The translations under genes were made by a program, and so were the position numbers. From assembly GCF_026427355.1 (NCBI RefSeq), contig NZ_CP102664.1, positions 2,046,001 through 2,110,000 of the forward strand: DNA of 64,000 nt, written 5' to 3'. This document shows positions 17,806 through 25,570 of this stretch, piece by piece. The stretch is from Sphingobium sp. JS3065. GTDB taxonomy: Bacteria; Pseudomonadota; Alphaproteobacteria; Sphingomonadales; Sphingomonadaceae. The first letter of the stretch is position 1; each line of letters begins with the position of its first letter. The notes under the pieces are model-generated. The model had not been told where the DNA came from. It did no database searches and saw only the letters and a program-made list of their open reading frames with translations.

Positions 17806-17990
17806 TGCGGGAACAACTCCGGGTTATTCTGGATCAGGTCCTGTGCATCGCGCTGCAGGCGGACGACGACTTCCTGCTGTATCTTGACGTTGAGGTTGAT
17901 TTCGATCGGCTTGTCCGGGGCCTTCACCTGGATGCAGCCCCCCAAGGCCAAACCGGCGAAAGCCGCCGTCATGATCGTTCGCTTCTTCAT
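17802..17990 (-). CDS. ynbE: YnbE family outer-membrane lipoprotein
   Basis: A 62-residue lipoprotein: charged start (MKKRTIMTAAFAGLALGG) with a lipobox ending in Cys (ALGGC) and a short mature part containing IQVKAPDKPIEINLNVKIQQ, the segment typical of YnbE. In E. coli YnbE multimerises at the outer membrane and joins the C-terminus of YdbH by beta-strand stacking to complete an intermembrane lipid bridge. It overlaps ydbH upstream and ydbL downstream by 4 nt each, so the three are coupled. The start ATG 17990 is fixed by that overlap. Confidence 0.87.
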   Translation of the reverse strand: MKKRTIMTAAFAGLALGGCIQVKAPDKPIEINLNVKIQQEVVVRLQRDAQDLIQNNPELFPQ

Positions 17991-20900
17991 TTCTGCTCCC
18001 CGTTTCGCATAGTCTCGCTTTCGGTGGGCTGAACCGCAACCCCTTCCTGCCCCATTTTCAGGCGCATCTTTTCCTGCATCTGGTCGCCAATGCTGTTTTG
18101 TATGAGCATTGACGGGTCGATGAAGGACTGGGCGGTTCCCAACAGCCCGCGGAAGGGCGCCGCGATCCGCACGTTGAAGATGAAGGGCAGGCCGGTGAAA
18201 TTGCGGGCCAGCCCCGCCGGCGCACCGCCGATCTGCCCGCGATTGACGCCGTTGAAGACGACATTCGTCACCATTTCGCCATCCAGCGCGCCATCCATCA
18301 ATATGGTCAGGCATTTATATTGCAGATTCTTGAGCGCATCGAAGGCCAGTCGACCCATCGCCCCCAGTTGCTCGTTCGATACCGGCCCGACATAGGAAAG
18401 CGTGCCCGACTGGCGCGCAGGGTCGCAGGGAATCACCGGCAGCACCCCTTCGGGCATCATCAGCGGCGGCATGTCCTGTTGCCGCGCGGTCAGCACGCCG
18501 CCCGCCACGCGCCCGCCCTGCGCGTTGAAGATCAGGGGCATGATGCCGTCGAACGTCCCCGTCGCGGAGATATTCTTGAGGTCCATCGCCTGGATGAAGG
18601 CCCCCGCATCCAGCCCGATGACCCGGAAAGTCAGATAACGGTCGACATCGGCGCTGAAATCCATGGTCGTCGGCAAAAGGACAAGCTGACCGCCGGAAAA
18701 GGGCCAGCCGCCGCCCTCGATCCGTACCTTCTGCCCAGCCTCCAGACGATAGCGCGCCAGGCCGTCGCGCACCTCCACGCCCGGATTGACCGACCTGATT
18801 CGCACTTCCTGCCCCGGCGCGCTGACCAGGCCCAGCAGATCGGTGAAGCGCAATTCGCCCGACAATCCCTCGACCGGGCCGAAGGCAGCGGCCAGATTGG
18901 CGTTATCGGTGCGGAACAGGCCATCGCTGGTCACATGAGCGCCGTCCCAACGGATGCGCCCCTCTCCGCTGACCGTCGCCGTCACATTGGCCACCACGCC
19001 CAGCGCCAGCCGGGTCACATCCTCCGGCTGCAAGGCGGGACCGAAGGACAAGCCCGGCACGGCCAGATCGGCTTTGCCCCTGCCACTCCCCAGATCATGC
19101 GAGATCACCACCCGCGCGACCAGACCATCATTGCGCGGCGCTCGCAGAGAGCCGGTCGCCGCGATCCGCCCATCCTTCAGGGTCAGCACGAAATCGGGCG
19201 CCTTCAGCGGCTCGAACCGCCCCGGCGCCTGCGCATCGCGTACCGTCACCCCCGCCGCCAGCTTCAGCGCCCCGCCCGCGAAGCTCCATCGGCCCGCGCC
19301 ATTTTCGACGATCAACGGCACCGCGCCAATCCTGCCGCCCGCGCCCGTCAGGATGCCGTCAAAGCCCTTGCCCGCAACCTTGCCTTCCAAAGTCGCGGCG
19401 GTCAGCCGGACCGGCGAATCTCCCGATCCGATCGCCAGATCGGCGTTGACGATCGCAAAACCTTCCTGCCCGATGGCGACCCGCGCCCTGTCGGCGGCCA
19501 GGCGCATCGGGCTGTCGCCATTCCTGCCCGCCAGCGCCAGATTGCGGATTTCCGCCCCGCCGCGCACGCCCGAAGGCCCGGTGGCGAACAGCGGTCCCTG
19601 CCCAACCGGGCATAGGGTCTGCCGGGTCTGCCCAACCGTGAAGCTGCCATAGCGCGCCTCGATCAGGGAGACCGGCACGCAACGCGGATTGATTGCCATC
19701 CTCCCGTCGGCGCTCCATTGCCCTTCGACCGGCGCCACCAGCCCGCGCAACCCGCCCGCCGGGAGCGGTCCGTCGAGCCGCACCTTTGTCGAGAAGCGCG
19801 TATCTCCCTTCGGCCCGGCAACGAAGCGCACCGGTTCCAGCGACAATCGGGCGTCGCCCGCCGCATAGGGTTCAAGGAACAATTGTCCGCCGAAGCCGCC
19901 GCCCGGCCGCCGCCCCAGCCGCAGCGCCGCCTTGGGCAGTCCGCCGCCCTCCGTCGTCACCGCGCCGTCCAGCGCCCAGTCGATGGCTGCCCCGGCCTTG
20001 CCCGGCCAGCCTATCGTCACGCGCCCTTCTCCGGGAATGGCCGCCCGCGCACCGCTGCGCGCCGAAAAGCGGGTGCCGGTCAACACCAGACTGCCGCCCT
20101 TTTCTCTCTGAACGAAGGCCAGCGTGGTTTGCAGGACATTGTCCGTCTCCGCCCGCCGCACGGCATCGGCCAGCCGCGCGGCCAGCGGTCCCACCGGCGT
20201 CCCAGCGGTCGATTCGCGCATGTCCGCCAAAGGATCACGACCAGCAAGGCGCAACTGCCGGGCTGACAGACGCCCCTGCAACCGCGCTCCATCCTTGCCG
20301 AGATGCCAGGCGCCCTTGAAGTCGGCGGGTCCGGCCAATGCGCCCGCCGCCGAAAGGACCGCCGCCCCGATTCGCGCCCGTCCCGCGGTGGACGCAGCCG
20401 TCCCGTCGAAATCGATCCGGCCCACAGGCCGCGCCAGGACCATGCCGTTGGATTTGAGCGCCTCGCCCGCCAGATCGACATGGCCGCTCCACCGATCCAG
20501 CGCCTTGCCGAACCAGACGTCCACATCGGCCGCCGGCTTCGCCATGGCCGTGCCCGCATCGCGGCAGGCCAGCGCGTCGCCGCGCACCGGGCCGGAGAGA
20601 TGTGGACGCCCATCCCGCATGGCGATATCCAACATCGCCCGCATACCGGCCAGGCCACAGCCCTTGCTTCCCGCATGGGGCATCGCCGCCGCCAGCCTGC
20701 CCCGAAAACCGGACCGCAAATTCCCCTGACCGTCTATCTGCATGCCGACCGGTCCGGCGTCCGTATCCAGCCGCAACCGCGCATCCTTCAACCCCAGCAC
20801 GATGTCCGGCAGGCTGAACGGCGCGGTGGACTTGGGATCGCGAAACTTGTCGATCTCGCCCAGATTCAGCGCGCCATCGCGCAACGAACCGCGCATCCTG

Positions 20901-21223
20901 ACGCCCCCCGCCCGGACCGCCGCCACCTGCGGCGAGAGGCCGGTGAAGGCGATGTCGACCTCCACCCAGCGCGCCGTCAGATCGGGGCGGGCGGGATCAC
21001 CCAGCACGATATTCTCGATCCGCTGGGTGCGCAGGCCGATGTCCGTCAGATCATAGCTGCCTTCCACCCCGCGCCGGTTGAGTTCGCGGCTGATGAAATT
21101 TTCGGCGATGGGCGCGCGCTGCGTCCACAGCGCGGCGAGGACCAGCGCGAGCGATCCCGTCCCCACTCCAAGCCAGCGGAGCCAGCCCCGGCGAATCTCC
21201 TTTTCGCCGTCTTCATCGTCCAT
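17987..21223 (-). CDS. ydbH: YdbH domain protein, AsmA-like intermembrane lipid transport bridge
   Basis: About 1078 residues: a cytoplasmic N-terminal stretch, one membrane anchor (VGTGSLALVLAALWTQRAP) and a very long periplasmic region rich in short beta strands (e.g. LVLTGTRFSARSGARA, IAINPR-type repeats), ending with the YdbH-like section ITLSY-type strands such as GTLSYVGPVSNEQLGAM and ALDGEMVTNVVFNGVNRG. E. coli YdbH belongs to the AsmA-like proteins with TamB and YhdP that carry phospholipids to the outer membrane through a hydrophobic groove. ATG 21223 is preferred to TTG 21235. First gene of the ydbH-ynbE-ydbL operon. The E. coli protein is of similar size but, at about 880 residues, somewhat shorter. 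Confidence 0.85.
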   Translation of the reverse strand: MDDEDGEKEIRRGWLRWLGVGTGSLALVLAALWTQRAPIAENFISRELNRRGVEGSYDLTDIGLRTQRIENIVLGDPARPDLTARWVEVDIAFTGLSPQVAAVRAGGVRMRGSLRDGALNLGEIDKFRDPKSTAPFSLPDIVLGLKDARLRLDTDAGPVGMQIDGQGNLRSGFRGRLAAAMPHAGSKGCGLAGMRAMLDIAMRDGRPHLSGPVRGDALACRDAGTAMAKPAADVDVWFGKALDRWSGHVDLAGEALKSNGMVLARPVGRIDFDGTAASTAGRARIGAAVLSAAGALAGPADFKGAWHLGKDGARLQGRLSARQLRLAGRDPLADMRESTAGTPVGPLAARLADAVRRAETDNVLQTTLAFVQREKGGSLVLTGTRFSARSGARAAIPGEGRVTIGWPGKAGAAIDWALDGAVTTEGGGLPKAALRLGRRPGGGFGGQLFLEPYAAGDARLSLEPVRFVAGPKGDTRFSTKVRLDGPLPAGGLRGLVAPVEGQWSADGRMAINPRCVPVSLIEARYGSFTVGQTRQTLCPVGQGPLFATGPSGVRGGAEIRNLALAGRNGDSPMRLAADRARVAIGQEGFAIVNADLAIGSGDSPVRLTAATLEGKVAGKGFDGILTGAGGRIGAVPLIVENGAGRWSFAGGALKLAAGVTVRDAQAPGRFEPLKAPDFVLTLKDGRIAATGSLRAPRNDGLVARVVISHDLGSGRGKADLAVPGLSFGPALQPEDVTRLALGVVANVTATVSGEGRIRWDGAHVTSDGLFRTDNANLAAAFGPVEGLSGELRFTDLLGLVSAPGQEVRIRSVNPGVEVRDGLARYRLEAGQKVRIEGGGWPFSGGQLVLLPTTMDFSADVDRYLTFRVIGLDAGAFIQAMDLKNISATGTFDGIMPLIFNAQGGRVAGGVLTARQQDMPPLMMPEGVLPVIPCDPARQSGTLSYVGPVSNEQLGAMGRLAFDALKNLQYKCLTILMDGALDGEMVTNVVFNGVNRGQIGGAPAGLARNFTGLPFIFNVRIAAPFRGLLGTAQSFIDPSMLIQNSIGDQMQEKMRLKMGQEGVAVQPTESETMRNGEQK

Positions 21224-21321
21224 GCCTATGGTCAACCCCGGCTTTCAACGCGCATGTTCAAATCCGTAACGCCTTCATAACGTCCGACCGCCCTTAAATA
21301 TCCTTGCCCCATAAATGCGCA

Positions 21322-22059
21322 ATGAATAGCGTCCCGCTCCGCGAACGGGGGACCAGGAAAGCATTGTCGGACAAGGATTTGAAGCCTGCCCATGACGGCG
21401 CGGGGCATCGCGCCCGGCTGCGGCGGAAGCTGGCGGACAGCGGCGGCGAGGCGCTGCACGATCATGAACTGATCGAATATCTGCTCGCGCTGGCCATTCC
21501 CCGCCGCGACACCAAGCCGCTGGCCAAGTCGTTATTGCGCGAATTCGGCGGCATAGGCGGGCTGATGGCGGCGGACTGGCATGCCATCGCCCGCGTGCCC
21601 GGCATGGGCGACACCAGCATCGCCGCGATCAAGATCGTCCAGGCGACGATGCTGCGGACGCTGCGGAACGAGGTGGCGGAAAAGCCGGTGCTGGCAAGCT
21701 GGCAGGCGCTGCTCGACTATCTGCGCGCCGACATGGCGTTCCTGACGGTGGAGCGGGTGCGGGTGCTGCACCTCAACAGTCGCAACATGCTGATTCGCGA
21801 CGAACATATGGGCGACGGCTCAATCGACCAGGCGGCGATCTATACGCGGGAGGTGATCCGCCGGGCGATCGATCTGGGTTCGGCCGCGCTGATCCTGGTC
21901 CATAACCATCCCAGCGGATCGCCGGAACCGAGCAGGCAGGATATCGAGATCACCCGCCAGATCGCCGAGGCGGGGAAACGGCTGAACATCGCCGTGCATG
22001 ATCATATCATCATCGGGTCGCAGGGGCATAGCAGCCTGCGCGCGAAGGGGCTGATTTAG
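21322..22059 (+). CDS. radC: RadC family protein (UPF0758), JAMM domain
   Basis: A 245-residue protein with the RadC layout: N-terminal helix-hairpin-helix-like region (HELIEYLLALAIPRRDTK, ARVPGMGDTSIAAIK) and a C-terminal JAMM/MPN metalloprotease-like domain with the zinc-site motif HNHPSGSPEPSRQDIEIT and HDHIIIGSQGHSSLR. Despite the name, a direct DNA-repair role is doubtful; members are widespread and of uncertain function. The start at ATG 21322 is chosen over an in-frame TTG at 21304. It is transcribed divergently from ydbH with about 98 nt between the starts. Confidence 0.92.
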   Translation: MNSVPLRERGTRKALSDKDLKPAHDGAGHRARLRRKLADSGGEALHDHELIEYLLALAIPRRDTKPLAKSLLREFGGIGGLMAADWHAIARVPGMGDTSIAAIKIVQATMLRTLRNEVAEKPVLASWQALLDYLRADMAFLTVERVRVLHLNSRNMLIRDEHMGDGSIDQAAIYTREVIRRAIDLGSAALILVHNHPSGSPEPSRQDIEITRQIAEAGKRLNIAVHDHIIIGSQGHSSLRAKGLI

Positions 22060-22077
22060 GGATCGCCTTCCCCTCTA

Positions 22078-22096
22078 CCGCTCGTTCGGCGAGCGG
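22078..22096. terminator. GC-rich hairpin between convergent radC and rcdA
   Basis: CCGCTCG pairs with CGAGCGG around TTCGG, in the 50-nt gap between two convergent genes. No T-run follows on either strand, so terminator function is only suggested by position. Confidence 0.4.
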
Positions 22097-22109
22097 GCAC
22101 GCCTGTCGG

Positions 22110-22580
22110 TCAGAAAGCGGCGTTGAGACGATCCATCAAGGCGCGCGCAGGATTGGGTTCGGCGTGGGCGCGCGGGCGGGCCATGCGGTCCTGCAGGCGG
22201 GCGACACGTTCGTAAATATCCTGGCTTCCCTCTATCAAGGCGCGGGCGGCGAAGGGAAAGGTCGCGCAAAGCGCCGGATCGGTCGTGGCGGCGTGGCCGA
22301 GGCGATATTTCTCGTCCAGCATCTCCGCATCGTCGAGTTCGCCGCGCTGCCAGGCGCGCTGACTGAGCAGCCAGGCGATGATGTGCATCAGCCGGGTCGT
22401 CACCTTGAGCGATTCGCAGGCAAAGGCGACACGGCGCAAGGGATCGCAGGTTTCCGGATCGGATGTTTCGCGAATATCGAAATAGGCACGGGCTTCGTCC
22501 GCCATGACCATGGCTTCGACATAAAGGCCATCGACCAGGCGGCGATGCAGGCCCCGGTCAAGAGAAGCGGCGAGTTTCAT
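22110..22580 (-). CDS. rcdA: RcdA-like protein (DUF1465), regulator of CtrA degradation
   Basis: A 156-residue all-helical protein. The segment LVDGLYVEAMVMADEARAYF and the following RVAFACESLKVTTRLMHIIAWL are characteristic of DUF1465, the family of Caulobacter RcdA, which adapts the master regulator CtrA and other clients to the ClpXP protease during the cell cycle. The family assignment is solid by motif; the role in this organism is inferred. The upstream gap (22581-22697) contains GTTAACCCC and TTAACCAC elements that resemble half-sites of CtrA itself. Start ATG 22580. Confidence 0.85.
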   Translation of the reverse strand: MKLAASLDRGLHRRLVDGLYVEAMVMADEARAYFDIRETSDPETCDPLRRVAFACESLKVTTRLMHIIAWLLSQRAWQRGELDDAEMLDEKYRLGHAATTDPALCATFPFAARALIEGSQDIYERVARLQDRMARPRAHAEPNPARALMDRLNAAF

Positions 22581-22627
22581 GGACGATATCTGCCATAAGG
22601 GTCAGCCTTTGTCAGGTCCGATGGAGG

Positions 22628-22678
22628 TCGTTAACCCCGAATTGTCTCATCCGGGGGCGGTTTGATACGGCATTAACC
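22628..22678 (-). promoter_or_regulatory. Possible CtrA-like half-sites upstream of rcdA
   Basis: GTTAACCCC near 22629 and ATTAACCACG near 22671 resemble the TTAACCAT half-site of the alphaproteobacterial regulator CtrA. They stand between rcdA and the small DUF465 gene. Spacing does not give a full TTAA-N7-TTAA site, so this is tentative. Confidence 0.3.
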
Positions 22679-22697
22679 ACGATCCGCCCAAAAATGG

Positions 22698-22898
22698 TCA
22701 GGCGATGATGTCGGGGACGAGCTGGTCCTCCAGCAACGCCATTTCGTCGCGCAGGCGCAATTTGCGCTTCTTCAGGCGCGCCACCTGCATCTGGTCGCCC
22801 GCGCCGGAATCGACCAGCGCGGCAATGGCGCTATCCAGGTCGCGATGCTCGATTCGCAGTAATTCCAGCCGACGCATGATGTCTTCGCGGCTCACCAT
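22698..22898 (-). CDS. YdcH/DUF465 family small helical protein
   Basis: A 66-residue protein, essentially one helical hairpin: VSREDIMRRLELLRIEHRDL then SAIAALVDSGAGD, then VARLKKRKLRLRDEMALLED. The LKKxKLRLKDE motif is diagnostic of DUF465 (YdcH). Function is unknown; members are widespread in proteobacteria. The start at ATG 22898 is taken from family N-termini, although the frame is open to 22958. It is transcribed divergently from a second DUF465 gene at 23069, and probably cotranscribed with rcdA downstream. Confidence 0.85.
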   Translation of the reverse strand: MVSREDIMRRLELLRIEHRDLDSAIAALVDSGAGDQMQVARLKKRKLRLRDEMALLEDQLVPDIIA

Positions 22899-23068
22899 AC
22901 ACCTACTTTCGCACCCATTGCCGTCCCACCCCGCCTTGATAGCCCGGCGGGGCGGCACGAACCATCGTAAATTTACATGCGTCCCGTCGCAAAGCGCGAA
23001 TCACCCGAAGACAAGCCCGGTGAATCATGATTTATTCGATTATCCATCACCCTCGTAAGGAGAATGTC

Positions 23069-23227
23069 ATGGAAAATAGCCACATTTCAGCTCTTTCGGC
23101 CAAGCATGCAGGGCTTGAGGCACGAATCAAGGCGGAGACGAGCCGTCCCATGCCCGATGCCATACTGGTAGCCTCGCTCAAGAAGCAGAAGCTTCGGCTG
23201 AAGGAGGAAATGGAGGCGCAGCACTGA
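23069..23227 (+). CDS. YdcH/DUF465 family small protein, second copy
   Basis: A 52-residue protein (MENSHISALSAKHAGLEARI... ending KLRLKEEMEAQH) with the same LKKQKLRLKEEM signature as the neighbour at 22698-22898, but with a shorter, different N-terminal helix. The strong Shine-Dalgarno TAAGGAG sits 7 nt before ATG 23069. It is followed by a strong hairpin terminator, so it is probably a monocistronic, possibly highly expressed small gene. Function unknown. Confidence 0.85.
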   Translation: MENSHISALSAKHAGLEARIKAETSRPMPDAILVASLKKQKLRLKEEMEAQH

Positions 23228-23246
23228 CAGCCGGTGATGCCCGAAG

Positions 23247-23288
23247 GCATGGATCAGCGGTCCCTTGCCGCTGATCCATGCGCCTTTT
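23247..23288 (+). terminator. Rho-independent terminator after the small DUF465 gene
   Basis: A 14-bp perfect stem, GCATGGATCAGCGG (23247-23260) with CCGCTGATCCATGC (23268-23281), loop TCCCTTG, followed by GCCTTTT. Lies 20 nt past the stop codon at 23227. Confidence 0.75.
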
Positions 23289-23397
23289 CCAGCGGATGGC
23301 GATGCTCCGGGGCCGGATAAGCCTGCGGAGCTTTTTATTGGGCGGGATGGAAGACGGGCATTTCAACGAGAGATGGGAAGGATTGACTTCCCATCAA

Positions 23398-23763
23398 TCA
23401 GCGGATGAGCCTGCGCTGGCGCAGATAATCGGGCAAGGGTGCTTGCCCGCCCTTCCCCGAGACCGGCCGGCGCGCCAGTTGAGGATCGATTTCCTGATCG
23501 AAGACGATGCCGATGCGGTCGTTGCGGGACCAGACGATCGATCCGTTGACCTGGCCGATACCGCGCAGGTCGAAGCGGATGCGAAGGCCCGCGGGCACGG
23601 CGCGTTCGCAATCGGCCATCAGGCCTGTCGCGGAAAGATTGCGGACCCGCGCGCGGCCCAGCGGCGTACCGTCGGCCGAACTTAAATTGGTGAGCAGGAA
23701 CAAACTGTCTCGCGGACCCGATCGCGCCGGACCCCGATCCACATTTTCCCCATTGCTATCCAT
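23398..23763 (-). CDS. PilZ domain protein
   Basis: A 121-residue single-domain protein. The second PilZ motif is clear (RVRNLSATGLMADCE, the D/NxSxxG element) and the domain continues through IRFDLRGIGQVNGSIVWSRN to RIGIVFDQEI. The first c-di-GMP motif, RxxxR, is degenerate here: only RDSLF is seen in the expected place (SGPRDSLFLLTNLS), so cyclic-di-GMP binding is doubtful. Proteins of this type are common in sphingomonads. The start at ATG 23763 follows the family; the frame is open to 23823. It lies 64 nt downstream of dksA on the same strand. Confidence 0.83.
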   Translation of the reverse strand: MDSNGENVDRGPARSGPRDSLFLLTNLSSADGTPLGRARVRNLSATGLMADCERAVPAGLRIRFDLRGIGQVNGSIVWSRNDRIGIVFDQEIDPQLARRPVSGKGGQAPLPDYLRQRRLIR

Positions 23764-23827
23764 GAACGACGCCCTGCGATCCACCACATTATCGCAGCGA
23801 CATTCCCATGGCCGCATGGACAAAAGG

Positions 23828-24292
23828 TTAATCGTCGCGAGAGACTTTTTCCTGCCGCTCGTGCCGTTCCTGCGCTTCGACCGTCATGGTCGCGATCGGG
23901 CGGGCCTCCAGCCGACCCAGCGAAATGGGTTCGCCGGTCACTTCGCAATAGCCATATTCCCCCTCGTCGATGCGGCGCAGCGCGGCGTCGATCTTGGAGA
24001 TGAGCTTGCGCTGGCGGTCGCGGGTGCGCAGTTCGATCGACCAGTCCGTCTCGCTCGACGCCCGGTCGTTGAGGTCCGGTTCGCGAAGCGGTTCGTTCTG
24101 CAGAACGGCCAACGTCCCTTCGGCTTCGGCCAATATCTGCTTCTTCCAGTCCCATAGTCGCTGCCGGAAATATTCCAGCTGTAGCGGGTTCATGAACTCT
24201 TCGTCCGCGGAAGGACGATAATCGGGTGGGAGTGTTACAGCCGATTTCGGCGGGTTTGGGCCGTCTTTATCGGAATTCAGGACCGATGCCAT
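23828..24292 (-). CDS. dksA: RNA polymerase-binding transcription factor DksA
   Basis: A 154-residue DksA/TraR protein: an N-terminal extension, a coiled coil (LEYFRQRLWDWKKQILAEA through DLNDRASSETDWSIELRTRD, with the acidic tip Asp residues DLNDRAS) and a C-terminal globular part (GEYGYCEVTGEPISLGRLEA, RPIATMTVEAQERHERQEK). DksA enters the RNA polymerase secondary channel and, with ppGpp, reshapes promoter activity. Of the four zinc Cys positions known from E. coli, only the first is kept (GYC); the others read Thr, Thr and Ala, so the zinc finger is degenerate. Start ATG 24292. Confidence 0.92.
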   Translation of the reverse strand: MASVLNSDKDGPNPPKSAVTLPPDYRPSADEEFMNPLQLEYFRQRLWDWKKQILAEAEGTLAVLQNEPLREPDLNDRASSETDWSIELRTRDRQRKLISKIDAALRRIDEGEYGYCEVTGEPISLGRLEARPIATMTVEAQERHERQEKVSRDD

Positions 24293-24702
24293 CTGGCTCT
24301 CCGACTCGCGGGACCCGCCGGTGCTGAAAATGCCGGGGTGTCCGTGGCTTGTGATTGACGGCGCCTAATAGCCAGCGGTAAGGCCCGATACAAGCAGGCA
24401 ATCGGTGGGCCGGCGCAAGTACCGCGCATCGCGCGCCCTTGCATCACGGAAAACCGCCGATTCCCTGAGATGCGACAATATCAAAGAAAATAGACAAGCC
24501 GCATTATGGAAGCGTCCGGCCGCCGTCTCACTATGGGACGTTAACCATCTTGGTTTATGAATTGTTAGAATTTTCCTCGACTTAACCCCGATATTAAGAG
24601 TTAACGGCATTGAAGTTAACGCTTTGTTTTGCGTTGTTAGCGATTGGGAAGCGGCCTGTTGGCAGGATCACCGGGCCGCGAAGACAAACAAGAGTGGAAC
24701 CT
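24293..24702. other. Long intergenic region between dksA and the Ser/Thr-rich surface protein
   Basis: About 410 bases between divergent genes, clearly more AT-rich at 24535-24625 than the surroundings. It must contain the dksA promoter and the promoter of the gene at 24703. A plus-strand frame is open from 24610 but the likely protein starts at 24703. Several TTAA-containing elements cluster at 24541-24622. Confidence 0.6.
24541..24622 (+). promoter_or_regulatory. Cluster of GTTAAC / TTAACCAT elements, possible CtrA-type control region
   Basis: TTAACCAT at 24541-24548 equals the CtrA half-site consensus; CTTAACCCC and ATTAAGAGTTAACGG follow, and GTTAACG occurs twice 15 nt apart (24600 and 24615). 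Together they form an AT-rich block about 80-160 nt before the start of the surface protein gene. Functional assignment is inferred. Confidence 0.35.
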
Positions 24703-25515
24703 ATGTCGGTACGGATGGCATTGGCTAAATTATGCGCTTGCGCCGCTGGCGGTGCGATCATCGGCGGCGGCGCTGTCCATGTCGCCGAGAGCGCGCGTCC
24801 GGCCGGGGTTCAGAGCACCAAGAGCGTGAAGGCGGCGCCGCGCCGGCATGTCGCCGTGCGCAAGGTGCAGCGGGTGGTGAAAACATTGTCCTGCGCACCG
24901 CAGACCGTGACCGTGACGACCCAGGCCACCCCCATTCCCCTGCCCGCTCCGGTCGCGGCGGCGGAAATGCCGGTCATGTCGGGCGGCGGCGGCGCGCCGG
25001 TTGTCCTGGCGGGCGGACCCGGCTTTGGCGGCGGCGGCTTCATCGGCGGGTTCTTCGGGGGCAGCAGCGGCGGTTCGGGCGGCTCGGTGGTGATCTCCTC
25101 CACCAGCAGTTCGACCGGCGGCATCACCAGTTCGACCAGTTCGACGACGGGCGGCGTGTCCACCTCGACCGGAGGCGTGTCGACCTCTACCTCTACCGGC
25201 GGCGTATCGACGTCCACGGGCGGGATTTCGACCTCTTCGGGCAATGTGTCGACATCGTCGGGGAACGTCTCCACCTCCAGCGGCAATGTGACCAGCAGCT
25301 CCTCGACGTCGAGTTCCACGTCCAGTTCGACTTCGACCAGCAGTTCGACGTCATCTTCTTCCTCGTCCTCCTCATCCGGTTCGTCGGGGGGCGACCATCA
25401 TCATCCGCCGCCACCGACCGATGTGCCTGCGCCGCCGATGGTGCTGCTGTTCGGCGCGGGCGCGGCCGCCCTGCTGGCGCGCAAGCGGTTCGCGCGCGCC
25501 AAGGGCGAGGCTTAA
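24703..25515 (+). CDS. Ser/Thr/Gly-rich exported protein with PEP-CTERM-like anchor
   Basis: About 270 residues. Order: N-terminal signal-like helix (MALAKLCACAAGGAIIGGGA), a basic segment (KSVKAAPRRHVAVRKVQR), a Pro/Gly-rich part (GGGFIGGFFGGSSGGSGG), a low-complexity tract of about 120 residues built of Ser/Thr and Gly-Gly/Gly-Asn repeats (STSTGGVSTSTSTGGVST; TSSGNVSTSSGNV; then almost pure Ser/Thr), and a C-terminal PEP-CTERM-like tail: PAPP, a hydrophobic helix (MVLLFGAGAAALLA) and basic end (RKRFARAK). The tail suggests exosortase-type sorting to the cell surface; the Ser/Thr tract looks like a glycosylation substrate. Function unknown. Start at ATG 24703 (GTGGAA upstream) rather than the longer frame from 24610. 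Confidence 0.72.
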   Translation: MSVRMALAKLCACAAGGAIIGGGAVHVAESARPAGVQSTKSVKAAPRRHVAVRKVQRVVKTLSCAPQTVTVTTQATPIPLPAPVAAAEMPVMSGGGGAPVVLAGGPGFGGGGFIGGFFGGSSGGSGGSVVISSTSSSTGGITSSTSSTTGGVSTSTGGVSTSTSTGGVSTSTGGISTSSGNVSTSSGNVSTSSGNVTSSSSTSSSTSSSTSTSSSTSSSSSSSSSGSSGGDHHHPPPPTDVPAPPMVLLFGAGAAALLARKRFARAKGEA

Positions 25516-25527
25516 CCGGGGGGCGAT

Positions 25528-25561
25528 CCGGCCGGCGCATCCGGGGGGAGGCGCCGGCCGG
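25528..25561. terminator. Strong GC hairpin between convergent genes
   Basis: An 11-bp perfect inverted repeat, CCGGCCGGCGC (25528-25538) with GCGCCGGCCGG (25551-25561), in the 55-nt gap between two convergent genes. No T-run on either side. Confidence 0.5.
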
Positions 25562-25570
25562 GTATCGCGT

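Noticed and set aside
25080..25390. Nucleotide tandem repeats considered as a CRISPR or VNTR locus
   Set aside because: The repeats are in frame and code for Ser/Thr/Gly repeats of the surface protein; no spacers.
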